64,000 bases of DNA, from the NCBI GenBank assembly GCA_965219175.1, contig CBDCNI010000001.1, positions 1,674,001 to 1,738,000 on the forward strand, written 5' to 3'. Shown in pieces: positions 1 through 13,356 of the stretch. The stretch is from JBBPZK01 sp965219175 (GTDB lineage: Bacteria > Actinomycetota > Rubrobacteria > Rubrobacterales > Rubrobacteraceae). The notes beneath the pieces were generated by a model. It searched no databases. It was not told the origin of the DNA and worked only from the letters and a program-made list of their open reading frames with translations. Within the stretch, counting starts at the first letter, position 1, and each line of letters opens with the position of its first letter. Made by a program: the position numbers and the translations under genes.

Positions 1-35
1 ACTCGTACCCGGAAGAGGAGATAGCGATAGGATGA
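1..35 (+). CDS. 3' end of a KtrB/TrkH-type potassium channel subunit (partial)
   Basis: One reading frame is open from the window edge to a TGA at 33-35 and ends with SYPEEEIAIG. This resembles the usual C-terminus of Ktr/Trk membrane subunits (family knowledge). The stop overlaps the ATG of the following KtrA-like gene as ATGA, which supports translational coupling of a transporter and its gating subunit. Only about 10 residues are visible, so the identity rests mainly on the neighbour. Confidence 0.5.
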   Translation, partial: SYPEEEIAIG

Positions 36-691
36 GCAAGCAATTTCTGGTCGTCGGGCTCGGGCAACTCGGGAGCGTGGTAGCCGAAAATCTCCACTCC
101 TTAGGCCACGAAGTCCTCGCAATAGACCACAGAAAAGCAGTTGTTCAGGCGCTCTCCGACGACCTGCCGGACGTGGACCTCGTCACGGCAGACGCCACTG
201 ACGAAGACGTGCTCAAGGAGCTCGGGGTGGACCAATTCGACGGGGCCGTAGTCACCATCGGGGGCAACGTCCAAGCCAGCACCCTGGTCGCACTCGCGCT
301 CAAGGACATGGGGCTGGAGATGGTGGTAGCGCGCGCCGACAGCCCCATTCACGCCCGGCTCCTCAAGAAAGTAGGGGCGGATCTGATAGTAGAACCGGAG
401 CGGGAGATAGGAGAGCAGGTCGCCCGCTCCGTCGTCTCGCCGGGCATCATGGGCTACGTGGACCTCGGTGAAGACGAGGCGCTGATAGAAGCCGAAGTCC
501 CCGAGAAGTGGGTCGATAAGACGCTCGCCGACCTGCGCCTGGCTGATGAAGGTCTCGCGGTCGTCGCGGTTCGGCGCGAGGGTGAGGGAGGGCGCATTCC
601 GAAAGGCGACACCAAATTGAAGAAAGGGAACGTCATCGTGGTGGGAGGGCCGAAAGACAAGCTCGACGAGCTGGACTTATTCCAGGAGTGA
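32..691 (+). CDS. KtrA/TrkA-type NAD(P)-binding potassium uptake regulator
   Basis: A cytosolic RCK subunit that binds nucleotide and gates a KtrB/TrkH-type K+ channel. The N-terminal TrkA-N Rossmann domain (about residues 1-125) shows GLGQLG at 9-14 and the acidic ribose-binding residue D32. A TrkA-C domain (about 135-219) follows, ending in NVIVVGGPKDKL. At 219 aa it matches single-RCK KtrA proteins rather than the double-length TrkA of enterobacteria. The start overlaps the end of the upstream channel gene by 4 nt and its stop overlaps the next gene's GTG, so it sits inside an operon. Confidence 0.9.
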   Translation: MSKQFLVVGLGQLGSVVAENLHSLGHEVLAIDHRKAVVQALSDDLPDVDLVTADATDEDVLKELGVDQFDGAVVTIGGNVQASTLVALALKDMGLEMVVARADSPIHARLLKKVGADLIVEPEREIGEQVARSVVSPGIMGYVDLGEDEALIEAEVPEKWVDKTLADLRLADEGLAVVAVRREGEGGRIPKGDTKLKKGNVIVVGGPKDKLDELDLFQE

Positions 692-1359
692 TCTCCTCTA
701 AGCGTGCCGCGAAGCTCAAGCAAAAGAAGCACCGCGAAGCCGAACGTCTTTTCCTGGCCGAAGGCGCCACCCTACTCGCCGAATCGCCGGAACCTCCGCT
801 CCATACCTTCGACGACCCGGAGTCGATCCGCAGCCTCTCCACCCTGACTACGCCATCCGGTCCCGTTGAAATCTTCCCGTTCCTGGACGTGAGAGCGGAA
901 GAGTTGTTGAACCGTGCGGAGAGGATCGTATTGCTCCACGGCGTCCAGGACCCAGGCAACGTCGGCACGATAATCCGGGCGGCTCATGCTTTCGGCGCCG
1001 GAGTCGCCCTCTCGAAAGGATGCGCCGACCTCTACAACCCGAAGACCGTACGTTCTACGATGGGTTCCATCTTCCACGCCGCCATTGCGCGAGAACTCGA
1101 TTCCATCGAATTCTTAAAGGCCGCCGGAGCGTCGGGTTTTCACTCGACCGCCGCCGTGCCGGATGGCGCGGACGCCGGATCTTATCTGGTGGGTGAGAAG
1201 CCGCTGATCGTCATCGGGGCGGAGGGGAGTGGTCTGCCGGAACAGGTCGTCTCGGCTTGTGAGAATCTGGTCACGATACCCTCGCTCGCAGCCTCGCTAA
1301 ACGCGGCGATGGCGGCTTCTATCCTGCTCTACCAGGCGTATTCGCGTGTGCTACCATAG
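688..1359 (+). CDS. SpoU/TrmH-family RNA 2'-O-methyltransferase
   Basis: A SPOUT-class methyltransferase that should modify rRNA or tRNA ribose with SAM. The three family motifs are visible: NVGTIIRAAHAFG (about 90-102), VIGAEGSGLP (about 174-183) and the knot segment ending SLAASLNAAMAASILLYQ. The N-terminal 80 residues look like the substrate-binding domain of 23S methylases such as TsnR/RlmB. The GTG start at 688 overlaps the ktrA stop as GTGA. Its position directly before pheS is common for this family. The exact target nucleotide cannot be read from the sequence. Confidence 0.88.
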   Translation: MISSKRAAKLKQKKHREAERLFLAEGATLLAESPEPPLHTFDDPESIRSLSTLTTPSGPVEIFPFLDVRAEELLNRAERIVLLHGVQDPGNVGTIIRAAHAFGAGVALSKGCADLYNPKTVRSTMGSIFHAAIARELDSIEFLKAAGASGFHSTAAVPDGADAGSYLVGEKPLIVIGAEGSGLPEQVVSACENLVTIPSLAASLNAAMAASILLYQAYSRVLP

Positions 1360-1365
1360 CTCACG

Positions 1366-2394
1366 ATGACGACTTCCGGGCGCATAGAAGAGCTTAGAGA
1401 CGAGGCCCTGCAGAAGGTCGCCTCGGCGAGTTCTACCGAAGAACTAGAAGAGGTCCGCGTAAGGTATCTCGGTCGCTCGGCGGAGCTTACGGAGATCAAG
1501 AAGAGCATCGGCTCTCTTCCCCCGGATGAACGCAAAGAGGTTGGAGGCGCGGCGAACAAGGCGTCCCGCGCCGCCGAAGCAGCCATTTCCGGGCGTCACG
1601 ACGAGTTGGCCGCCGCCGAACGAGAAGAACGTCTGCTCGCCGAGGCCGTCGATGTGACCTTGCCCGGTGTTCCGTATCCGAAGGGGCATCTGCACCCGAC
1701 GAACCGGATCATCGACGAGGTCGTGGACTTCTTCGTGGGTCTTGGCTACCGGGTTGCGGAGGGGCCGGAGATCGAGACCGATTACTACAACTTCACCGCC
1801 CTCGGGATACCGGCGGGACACCCGGCGCGCACCATGCAAGATACTTTCTTCGTGGACGAGGGGCTCGTGTTGCGAACCCAGACCTCGCCGATGCAGATCA
1901 GGACCATGCTCTCTCAAGAACCGCCGGTCTACGTCGTCTGTCCGGGGCGGACTTATCGGCGCGATTCGGACCCGACGCACACGCCGATGTTCCATCAGAT
2001 CGAAGGTCTCGCCGTGGACAAAGGGCTCACGCTTGCCCACCTCAAGGGAACGCTCGCGGCGATGGCCCGGACTGTTTTCGGAGAGGATGTGGATATACGT
2101 CTCCGTCCCAGCTACTTCCAGTTCACTGAGCCGAGCGTAGAGCTGGATATAACCTGCTTTGTGTGTGGAGGCTCGGACCCGAACTGCAAGGTTTGCAAGG
2201 GCGCGGGCTGGCTGGAGATGCTCGGTGCCGGGATGGTCGACCCGGCCGTCCTCGAAGAGGTCGGTTACGACCCGGAGGAGTACACGGGCTTCGCGTTCGG
2301 GATGGGACCCGACCGGATGGCGATGGTCAAGTACGGTATCCCGGACCTCCGCCTCTTTTTCGAGGGAGACTTGCGCTTCCTCCGTCAGTTTTAG
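1366..2394 (+). CDS. pheS: Phenylalanyl-tRNA synthetase alpha subunit
   Basis: The catalytic subunit of the (alpha-beta)2 PheRS. An N-terminal coiled-coil (about 1-85) is followed by the class II core: motif 2 around YRRDSDPTHTPMFHQIEG and motif 3 near GFAFGMGPDRMAM. Length (342 aa) is normal. A CxxC-CxxC pair (CFVCGG and CKVCKG, about 265-280) forms the zinc-ribbon-like loop seen in some PheS proteins. ATG 1366 follows the methylase stop by 6 nt, and a TACCAT hexamer at 1352-1357 could act as a -10. pheT follows after 21 nt. Confidence 0.97.
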   Translation: MTTSGRIEELRDEALQKVASASSTEELEEVRVRYLGRSAELTEIKKSIGSLPPDERKEVGGAANKASRAAEAAISGRHDELAAAEREERLLAEAVDVTLPGVPYPKGHLHPTNRIIDEVVDFFVGLGYRVAEGPEIETDYYNFTALGIPAGHPARTMQDTFFVDEGLVLRTQTSPMQIRTMLSQEPPVYVVCPGRTYRRDSDPTHTPMFHQIEGLAVDKGLTLAHLKGTLAAMARTVFGEDVDIRLRPSYFQFTEPSVELDITCFVCGGSDPNCKVCKGAGWLEMLGAGMVDPAVLEEVGYDPEEYTGFAFGMGPDRMAMVKYGIPDLRLFFEGDLRFLRQF

Positions 2395-2415
2395 TCCCGA
2401 GAAGGAGTTGGACCT

Positions 2416-4866
2416 TTGCGCGTTCCGTTGAGCTGGCTGCACGAATACGTTGACTTCGACTTGTCAGTCGATGAACTCGTCGACCTGTTTAGCCTCCGAA
2501 GCCAAGAGATCGACGGCGTCTACCGTCTCGGTGTTGCCGAGGGCGAGGTGGTGGTCGGAGAAGTGCTGGAGTTCGAACCGCACCCGAACGCCGACCGGCT
2601 CTCCGTGGCGAAGGTGGACCTCGGCGGCCAGGTAGTCCAGATCGTGGCGGGCGCCCCGAACCCTTATCCGGGCACCCGCGTCCCGGTCGTGAGGCCCGGC
2701 AGCGTCATGGCGGACGGTACGAAGCTCAAGAAAGCGAAGCTTCGCGGCCTGGAGTCAGACGGGATGATGATGAGCGAGCGCGAGCTTGGCATTTCCAATG
2801 AACACGGTGGGATCCTCCTTCTCGACGATTCCTACGAGGTAGGGCATCCGGTCGAGGAATACTTCCCGGTGGGCGAGACCGTTATAGATATAGACGTAAC
2901 CCCGAACCGACCGGACTTGTGGGGCATGATCGGGGTCGCCCGCGAACTTGCCGCCATTCTCCAGACGGATTTCCGCACTCCCGAGCCTTCGTTCAATATC
3001 GGCGGCGAGCCTAGCTCCGTCTACAGCCTCCGGGTAGAAGCGGGAGATTTGTGTCCGCGCTATGACCTACGGCGCGTATCGAATCTGTCGCCGGGACACG
3101 AGGCTCCTCTGGAGATGCGGCGTAGGATCTTCGCCGCCGGCATGCGTCCGGTAAACGCCATCGTGGACGCGACCAACTATGTGATGCTGGAGACGGGACA
3201 GCCGATCCATGCTTTCGACGCCCGGAAGGTGCGTGAGGGCATAGTCGTCCGTCGGGCGAACCAGGGCGAGAAGATCACGCTGCTGGACGGCTCAACCCGA
3301 ACTCTCGACGAGGAGATGCTCGTCATCGCCGACGAGGAGCGTGGCCTGGTAGTCGCCGGAGTAATGGGCGCCGAAGACGCCGAAGTAGACGACACAACCG
3401 TGGACGCGCTCATAGAAGTCGCCACCTTCGACGGCCGAAACATCCTCGAAACCTCCGCCCGGCTCGGGCTTCGCACCGACGCTTCGGGCCGCTTCGAGCG
3501 CGGCCTCGACCCGAACATGGCCGATTACGCTATGGACCGGGCCACAGCTTTGCTCTCCGAAAACGCCGAAGGAGAAGTGGCGGGAGATACCCTGAGCCAG
3601 TATCCGGAACCCGTATCTCCGTGGGAAGTGCTGTTGCGCCTGAAGCGGGCGGAGCTTCTATTAGGGATGCCGGTAGATACAAGCGAGGCTACGGACAAGT
3701 TGGAGCGGCTGGGATGCGAGGTAAGCGGAGACGAGGAAGAGGTGCGCGTTACCGTGCCGACATTTCGTCAAGACTTGCGGCGCGAGGCCGACCTGATCGA
3801 AGAAGTCGGCCGTCTTATCGGCCTCGACCGCGTACCGGAGGAGATACCGGGAGTCTCGCTTCCCGGTGGCCTGACGCCGGAGCAACTAAAGGTACGGCGG
3901 ATACGTCACACCCTGGCCGACCTCGGGTTCGCCGAGGCAATTACTTATCCGTTCGGCCCGGACCGCTGGAACGCTACACCTGATAGCCAGGTGGGTGGCG
4001 AAGCCACAGGAGACCTTCGTCTAAAGAATCCTTTGAGCGCCGAGGCCCGAAACCTGCGCTCTACCCTGCTGCCGGGGCTGCTCGACGCCGCCGCCCGTAA
4101 CCGCTCGTTCGGCGAGCGAGGCGGCGCACTCTTCGAGATCGGCCACGCTTTCGAGTCTCTCCAGGTCTCGTCTGATCTCAGAGACGAAGCGCTACGCTTC
4201 CGCCTGACCGGCCAAACGGACGTCCAGGACGTGGAGCAACTCATGGGCGTGCGAGAGATACAACGAGCCTCCGGCTTGCTGGCCGGCGTCACCCGCCCCG
4301 CAGGCTGGAACGCCCCCGTCGTCCGAGCCGGTTTCTTCGAGGCGAAGGGCGTCGTGGAGCGCCTGGTCCCCGGCGCGGACTTCGAAGTCCGCGCGCTCCC
4401 GAACCTCCATCCCGGCAGGGCCGCTGTCGTGCTGGTCAACGGCTCCGAGGCTGGATGGGTCGGCGAAGTTCACCCTGAGACCGTAGAGAACTTCGACCTG
4501 GAAGGATGGGCCGTCGCGGCATTCGAGCTGGACGTGTCTCTGTGCGAGCCGGACCCCGTATCTTCCTTCGAGACCTTCGCAAACGTCCCGGCGGTCGGGC
4601 GTGACCTGGCCGTAGTCTTGGACCGGGAAGTACGAGTCGGCAGCGTGCTCGCGGCCATTGAGACGCTGCGGAGCCAACTTTTGACCGAGACGCGCGTCTT
4701 CGATGTTTACGAGGGTTCGCAAGTGCCGGAGGGCAAGAAGAGCGTCGCCCTCGGTTTTACCTTCCAGGGAGAAGAGACTTTGACCGATGAAGTGGTAAGC
4801 GACGAGATGGCCCGAATTTCCTCCGCGCTGGAAGACGAGTTCGGGGGGCAGGTTAGGGGCTCTTAA
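2416..4866 (+). CDS. pheT: Phenylalanyl-tRNA synthetase beta subunit
   Basis: The 816-aa beta subunit has the expected order: N-terminal domain with the EMAP/tRNA-binding fold (about 40-155, VVVGEVLEFEPHPNADRL), the B3/4 editing domain, the B5 domain (about 400-480), the catalytic-like domain and a C-terminal FDX-ACB anticodon-binding domain (VPAVGRDLAVVLD near 715). The start is TTG at 2416, giving MRVPLSWLHEYVD, the standard family N-terminus. An SD-like GAGAAGGAG lies just upstream. Its last 14 nt overlap the convergent GNAT gene. Confidence 0.97.
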   Translation: MRVPLSWLHEYVDFDLSVDELVDLFSLRSQEIDGVYRLGVAEGEVVVGEVLEFEPHPNADRLSVAKVDLGGQVVQIVAGAPNPYPGTRVPVVRPGSVMADGTKLKKAKLRGLESDGMMMSERELGISNEHGGILLLDDSYEVGHPVEEYFPVGETVIDIDVTPNRPDLWGMIGVARELAAILQTDFRTPEPSFNIGGEPSSVYSLRVEAGDLCPRYDLRRVSNLSPGHEAPLEMRRRIFAAGMRPVNAIVDATNYVMLETGQPIHAFDARKVREGIVVRRANQGEKITLLDGSTRTLDEEMLVIADEERGLVVAGVMGAEDAEVDDTTVDALIEVATFDGRNILETSARLGLRTDASGRFERGLDPNMADYAMDRATALLSENAEGEVAGDTLSQYPEPVSPWEVLLRLKRAELLLGMPVDTSEATDKLERLGCEVSGDEEEVRVTVPTFRQDLRREADLIEEVGRLIGLDRVPEEIPGVSLPGGLTPEQLKVRRIRHTLADLGFAEAITYPFGPDRWNATPDSQVGGEATGDLRLKNPLSAEARNLRSTLLPGLLDAAARNRSFGERGGALFEIGHAFESLQVSSDLRDEALRFRLTGQTDVQDVEQLMGVREIQRASGLLAGVTRPAGWNAPVVRAGFFEAKGVVERLVPGADFEVRALPNLHPGRAAVVLVNGSEAGWVGEVHPETVENFDLEGWAVAAFELDVSLCEPDPVSSFETFANVPAVGRDLAVVLDREVRVGSVLAAIETLRSQLLTETRVFDVYEGSQVPEGKKSVALGFTFQGEETLTDEVVSDEMARISSALEDEFGGQVRGS

Positions 4867-5419
4867 CGGCCTGCCATTCGGGCTTCACGAGGCTCATCAG
4901 GATGGCGTCGAAGTAGGTGTCGCCGCGTTTTATGGCCTGCCGGAAGCGGCCTTCTTCACTGAAGCCGAGCTTTTCGTAGGTGGCTATTGCGGCGTCGTTG
5001 AACTCGAAGACGCTCAGGGCGATGCGGTTTAAGCCGAGGTCTTCGAAGCCGTGGCGTAGTAGAAGTCCGATCGCCTCCCGGCCGTAGCCCTTGTCCCGGT
5101 CTTCCGGGCTGCCGAGGATAACAGAGAGGCCCGCCGAAGAGTGAGTTTCGCTGATGTTGGTCAGCGTGATCACACCTATAGGCCTATCCTCGTCCCTGAT
5201 GTGAACGGCGAACGAATCGTCGGCTTGGGATAGTTCCCGATCGTCGAAGAGCTTCTTGACCGATCGTTTGTCCAGCGGAGCCGACGCCCAACTCGTGAGG
5301 TGCCATACCTCCTGGTCTCCGTACCACTCGCCGTACAGCGGGTAGTTTGCCCGGTCGTGATGCCTCAGTTCTACCCTGTCTCCGACGAGTTTGCTCGAAC
5401 CTTTGAATAGTCGCATCAT
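4853..5419 (-). CDS. RimJ/RimL-type GNAT N-acetyltransferase
   Basis: A 188-aa acetyl-CoA-dependent acetyltransferase. The GNAT core is clear: acceptor-side strands to about 100, motif A around GYGREAIGLLLRHGFEDLGLNRIAL (written in pieces: GYGREA, then LGLNRIAL) and motif B with AIATYEKLGFSEEG. The substrate may be a protein N-terminus, an amine or an antibiotic; sequence alone does not decide. It is transcribed convergently to pheT and its 3' end overlaps pheT by 14 nt, so antisense pairing of the two mRNA ends is possible. Confidence 0.85.
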   Translation of the reverse strand: MMRLFKGSSKLVGDRVELRHHDRANYPLYGEWYGDQEVWHLTSWASAPLDKRSVKKLFDDRELSQADDSFAVHIRDEDRPIGVITLTNISETHSSAGLSVILGSPEDRDKGYGREAIGLLLRHGFEDLGLNRIALSVFEFNDAAIATYEKLGFSEEGRFRQAIKRGDTYFDAILMSLVKPEWQAVKSP

Positions 5420-5460
5420 CAGAATATACCCGTTCCGTAAAGTACCTGCTATGTTAAAAT

Positions 5461-5811
5461 TTGTTCAATATGAAAGTGATGCCGGATCGCATAGTATCGT
5501 TAGGTTTCGGAAAGTTCGTGAGGGCGGACAGGATAGTCGCGCTCGTCCCGATAGAAGACGATCGGGGCAGCGGACGCCGGACGCTCGTTTACGTCGAGAA
5601 CCTCTCGGACCCGCTGGTGGCGGGGCGCACCGAGGGAACCATCCTCCGCGACATGGTCGGCCCGGAGAGCGGTTATATAGAACTGCTGCGAGAGTTGCAG
5701 ATGCAGATAGGACAGGTCCGGCCTTTGCTTAAGACTTCCATTCGTTCCGAGGCGGGCCTAGACCTCGACAAGCTCTCCGGGCGCATCTCGGACCTCACCG
5801 GGGAGCAGTGA
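5461..5811 (+). CDS. RemA-like (DUF370) DNA-binding regulator with C-terminal extension
   Basis: Residues about 8-65 (RIVSLGFGKFVRADRIVAL, TLVYVENLSDPLVAGRTEGTILRDM in pieces) resemble the RemA/DUF370 family, whose Bacillus member activates biofilm matrix genes through arginine-rich DNA-binding loops. This protein is longer (116 versus about 85-90 aa) and carries a helical tail of about 45 residues. TTG 5461 gives the longest frame; in-frame ATGs at 5470 and 5479 are alternatives. A TTAAAAT stretch lies just upstream. Its stop overlaps the GTG of the glycosylase as GTGA. Family assignment is by eye. Confidence 0.6.
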   Translation: MFNMKVMPDRIVSLGFGKFVRADRIVALVPIEDDRGSGRRTLVYVENLSDPLVAGRTEGTILRDMVGPESGYIELLRELQMQIGQVRPLLKTSIRSEAGLDLDKLSGRISDLTGEQ

Positions 5812-6437
5812 GCCCGAACCGGGTCCTACAAGCAGATTTTTACGACAGAGACCCTCGCGAAGTCGCGGTAGACCTTCTCGGTTGCACACTCACCCACAGT
5901 ACGACGGAAGGCGTCTCGTCCGGGGTGATCGTCGAGACCGAGGCTTATCGTCCGGAAGACCCTGCCTGTCACGCCTATAAAGGACCAACGATGCGCAACC
6001 GCAACATCTTCGGCGAGCCCGGCATCGCCTACGTCTATCTCTCCTACGGCATTCACCGGCTGCTGAACGTCGTTTGCGAAGGTGAGGGGATCGGTAGCGC
6101 AGTCCTGATCCGTGCTTTGCGGCCAACGGAGGGCGAAGAGCTTATGGTCGAACGGCGCGGCAGAAGCTCTCAGTTGTGCGACGGACCCGGCAAGCTCACC
6201 CAGGCGCTCGACGTCCGACTCTCGCAGGACGGCCAGAGCCTCACCGAAGGGGATTTGACTATCTCGTGGGACGAAGCGCCGGAAGAAATCATCTCCACCA
6301 CCCGCATCGGTATCAGTCGCGGGATGGAGTTGCCCTGGCGGTATCTGATCCCAGCCGACGAAAACGTCTCCGTCCGTCCCAAGACAATCTCCAGCCGTAA
6401 CCTCTCGCGCTCGAAAGTCGGAAGCCGTAAAAGCTAG
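5808..6437 (+). CDS. AAG/MPG-type 3-methyladenine DNA glycosylase
   Basis: A monofunctional base-excision glycosylase that removes alkylated purines. The family hallmarks are in order: the catalytic VETEAYRPEDPACHAYKG segment with the active-site glutamate and acidic partner (about 44-60), MRNRNIFGEPGIAYVYLSYG (family signature with base-intercalating Tyr), and LCDGPGKLTQAL (about 123-134). The 209-aa length is usual. The start GTG 5808 overlaps the preceding stop by 4 nt, so it is co-translated with the RemA-like gene. The C-terminus is basic. Confidence 0.93.
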   Translation: MSPNRVLQADFYDRDPREVAVDLLGCTLTHSTTEGVSSGVIVETEAYRPEDPACHAYKGPTMRNRNIFGEPGIAYVYLSYGIHRLLNVVCEGEGIGSAVLIRALRPTEGEELMVERRGRSSQLCDGPGKLTQALDVRLSQDGQSLTEGDLTISWDEAPEEIISTTRIGISRGMELPWRYLIPADENVSVRPKTISSRNLSRSKVGSRKS

Positions 6438-6485
6438 GGGACGGTGGGAAGGCTCACCCTGCTCTACACTGGCTTGCCGGATGGT

Positions 6486-6491
6486 TTAAAT
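6486..6491 (+). promoter_or_regulatory. Predicted -10 element of tyrS (leaderless)
   Basis: TTAAAT ends 7 nt before the tyrS ATG at 6499. No Shine-Dalgarno sequence lies between, so a transcript would begin at about the start codon. No convincing -35 is seen. Confidence 0.45.
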
Positions 6492-6498
6492 TAGTCGC

Positions 6499-7662
6499 AT
6501 GGAGAAAACTCAGAGTCTACAAATGATCTTCCGAAACGCCGTGGACGTGATCCCAAAAGAGGAGCTTGCCCGGCGGCTGGAAGGAGGCTCTCTCCGGGCC
6601 AAACTGGGCATAGACCCGACCGCCCCGGACATACACCTCGGTTTCGCGGTTGTCCTCAAAAAACTGCGGGAGTTTCAGCGGCTCGGTCACACGGCGGTGC
6701 TGGTGATCGGCGACTACACTGCTCTCGTCGGGGACCCGTCCGGGCGTTCGAAGACCCGACCGATCCTCTCGCCGGAGCAGATCGAGGAGAACACCCGCAC
6801 GTACCTGGAGCAGGCGTACCTGATCCTGGACCGTGACCGCACCGAGGTCCGGCGCAACTCCGAATGGCTCGCCCCACTGTCGATGGCAGACATCATCGGC
6901 CTGACGCGGGCCACGACCGTCGCCCGCATCCTTGAGCGAGACGACTTCTCGAAGCGCTACGCTTCGGGAGAGCAGATCACACTGACCGAACTCCTCTATC
7001 CGCTGATGCAGGCTTACGACTCTGTCGCCATAGACGCCGACGTGGAACTCGGCGGCACCGACCAACTCTACAACCTACTGATGGGCCGCCACGTAATGGA
7101 ATACTACGGCAAGATTCCCCAGTGCGTCCTCACGACACCGCTGCTCGTCGGCACCGACGGCAAGATGAAGATGAGCAAGTCTCTCGGCAACTACATAGGC
7201 GTCACCGACCCGCCCAACGCCATGTTCGGCAAGGCGATGAGCATCCCGGACAACCTCATGCCCGATTACTACTCCCTTCTGCTGGACCGCGAACCACCCG
7301 AATCCGAGCCAGTCGAACAGAAACGTGAACTCGCCCGTTCGCTGGTACGGCTCTTCCACGGCGAAGATGCGGTTCAAGGGGCGGAGCAGACCTTCGATAC
7401 CGTCGTCAGGCGCGGTGTTCCAGACGACATCCCGGAAGTAGAGTTGCCCAGTGGTGATGAGGTCTGGGTCGTAGACCTCATCACCCTGGCCGGTTTCGCC
7501 AAGACAAACGGTGAAGCCCGCCGCTTTGTCCGAGGCGGCGCCGTCAGGTTGGACGGCGAAGTAGTCCAGGACGAGCGCCTTTCATTGCCCGTGGAAGCCC
7601 TGAAAGGCAAAACCATCCAGGTCGGAAAACGACGCTACGCCCGCCTCGCGCCTTCTGCATAA
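6499..7662 (+). CDS. tyrS: Tyrosyl-tRNA synthetase
   Basis: A class I synthetase of 387 aa. The HIGH-type motif is HLGF (in PDIHLGFAVV, about 44), followed by GDYTALVGDPSGRSKTRP, and the KMSKS loop reads KMSKS within KMKMSKSLGN (about 230). A C-terminal S4 RNA-binding domain (about 325-387, FVRGGAVRLDGEVV) completes it. This is the short-insert TyrZ-like form found in many thermophiles and actinobacteria. ATG 6499 is chosen because the frame and the HLGF position fit the family. Confidence 0.97.
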   Translation: MEKTQSLQMIFRNAVDVIPKEELARRLEGGSLRAKLGIDPTAPDIHLGFAVVLKKLREFQRLGHTAVLVIGDYTALVGDPSGRSKTRPILSPEQIEENTRTYLEQAYLILDRDRTEVRRNSEWLAPLSMADIIGLTRATTVARILERDDFSKRYASGEQITLTELLYPLMQAYDSVAIDADVELGGTDQLYNLLMGRHVMEYYGKIPQCVLTTPLLVGTDGKMKMSKSLGNYIGVTDPPNAMFGKAMSIPDNLMPDYYSLLLDREPPESEPVEQKRELARSLVRLFHGEDAVQGAEQTFDTVVRRGVPDDIPEVELPSGDEVWVVDLITLAGFAKTNGEARRFVRGGAVRLDGEVVQDERLSLPVEALKGKTIQVGKRRYARLAPSA

Positions 7663-7688
7663 CTCTACAAAGATTTCCGAATATTCTC

Positions 7689-7716
7689 TTGACCTTCTTC
7701 GCGATGACGCTACAAT
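7689..7716 (+). promoter_or_regulatory. rRNA operon promoter P1
   Basis: TTGACC (7689-7694) and TACAAT (7711-7716) are separated by 16 nt, a near-consensus housekeeping promoter just behind tyrS and about 490 nt before the 16S gene. Confidence 0.7.
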
Positions 7717-7845
7717 CCTGGTCTCTGGTCGAGGGATACATTCTCTGAAACCAGTCGGGATCCCCCGACGTGAGGCAAGAGAAGTGCGGTCTCGCGAGTC
7801 GGAGATCAGGTTTTGAACGAGAAGCAAAATTCGGCCTCCGATGTG

Positions 7846-7873
7846 TTGACATCGGAAAGGAGGGTGGTAAACT
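7846..7873 (+). promoter_or_regulatory. rRNA operon promoter P2
   Basis: TTGACA (7846-7851, perfect -35) and TAAACT (7868-7873) are separated by 16 nt. The -35 lies inside a short inverted repeat (CGATGTGTTGACATCG). Tandem promoters are usual for rRNA operons. Confidence 0.75.
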
Positions 7874-8203
7874 CCTTTGGCTGATGAGGAAGACAGAGTT
7901 GAAAAACGAATTGGGGTCCGACAGGTAAGGCTCTCCGCAGATTGGAGAGGATTTACCAGCCCGCCGAAAGGTGGGCGTTTTAGTCGCTCCGAGGAAATCT
8001 CTTCTTCCGTTAGCTCCGCCGAGAGGCGAGGAGCTTGGAGGCTTTGAAAACTGAATAGTAGTGAAGAACTACAGCGTGACAGTTAGAACCCGTCATAACG
8101 CTGAGGCTGACTCTTCGCGATCCGAGAGTGTAATGCGGATCGTCGCGCGGGTGGCGCCCGCACCAACTATAACTTTAGCCCTGCCGCAAGGTAGGAGCGA
8201 GTT
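7874..8203 (+). other. rRNA leader with 5' arm of the 16S processing stem
   Basis: No open gene is present. Several hairpins can be drawn, for example CCCGCCGAAAGGTGGGCG near 7960 and AGCTCCGCCGAGAGGCGAGGAGCT in pieces near 8012-8035. Positions 8041-8061 (core TTTGAAAACTGAATAGTAG) are complementary to 9910-9930 after the 16S gene, with only two G-U pairs, forming the double-stranded stalk that RNase III would cut. Confidence 0.75.
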
Positions 8204-9751
<1,548 letters not shown>

Positions 9752-10020
9752 AGGGATTAAGTTAGGGTGGCAACATCCGACCGATCGGACATCGGCTATA
9801 TAGCGGCTTGAGCGCAGCGTCAGTTGCAAGCTCGCCGTGCTGGTGTACCGCTCTAGGATATTTCGACCAGCTTTAGCGTTGGGTTCTAGTTCGTCCGCAG
9901 AGTTCGTAGCTACTATTCAGTTTTCAGGGCCTTTGTAGCTCTGGGGCCGCTAAATGCGGTTCGCGCCCGTGAGAACGCAGGCGTCTGGTCTTTGAAAACT
10001 GTATAGCGCGAATCTAAATA
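9752..10020 (+). other. 16S-23S spacer without tRNA; processing-stem arms
   Basis: About 269 nt with no cloverleaf recognisable. 9910-9930 is the 3' arm of the 16S stalk. 9983-10014 is the 5' arm of the 23S stalk, pairing with 13030-13062 over about 32 bp with one bulged A (13037). Both stalks use the same core TTTGAAAACTGnATA, a motif also known from Firmicute rRNA spacers. Confidence 0.8.
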
Positions 10021-13022
<3,002 letters not shown>

Positions 13023-13110
13023 TTTATTGGATTCGCAGCTATACAGTTTTCAAAGATCAGGCCGAGGCTTTTGGCCGGGTTTACAATTGAATAGAAGTAC
13101 CTTTTTGAAA
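13023..13110 (+). other. 23S-5S spacer with 3' arm of the 23S processing stem
   Basis: 13030-13062 pairs with 9983-10014 (about 32 bp, a single bulge). The remaining 45 nt to the 5S gene hold no tRNA. Confidence 0.7.
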
Positions 13111-13223
<113 letters not shown>

Positions 13224-13235
13224 TTTTCATTTTAG

Positions 13236-13305
13236 CTGGTCAGCCGGTCAGCTCGTCAGCGGTCAGCTTTTTGGCCGTTTGATGGGCCGGGCCGGTTCTT
13301 TTTTG
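13236..13305 (+). terminator. Possible rRNA operon terminator region
   Basis: Four GTCAGC units (13240-13266) with AGCTG/CAGCT complementarity are followed by GGCC-loop-GGCC (13273-13288) and a T-rich tract CTTTTTT (13298-13304). The stems are short, so this is a weak prediction made mainly from position. Confidence 0.35.
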
Positions 13306-13356
13306 TTGTATGGTTTTGTGGTGTAGTAAGTTTGCAAAGAGTGAAAGGGGTTTGCG

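Noticed and set aside
9752..10020. Search for tRNA-Ile or tRNA-Ala in the 16S-23S spacer
   Set aside because: No GTTCRANNC T-loop with a matching acceptor stem was found.
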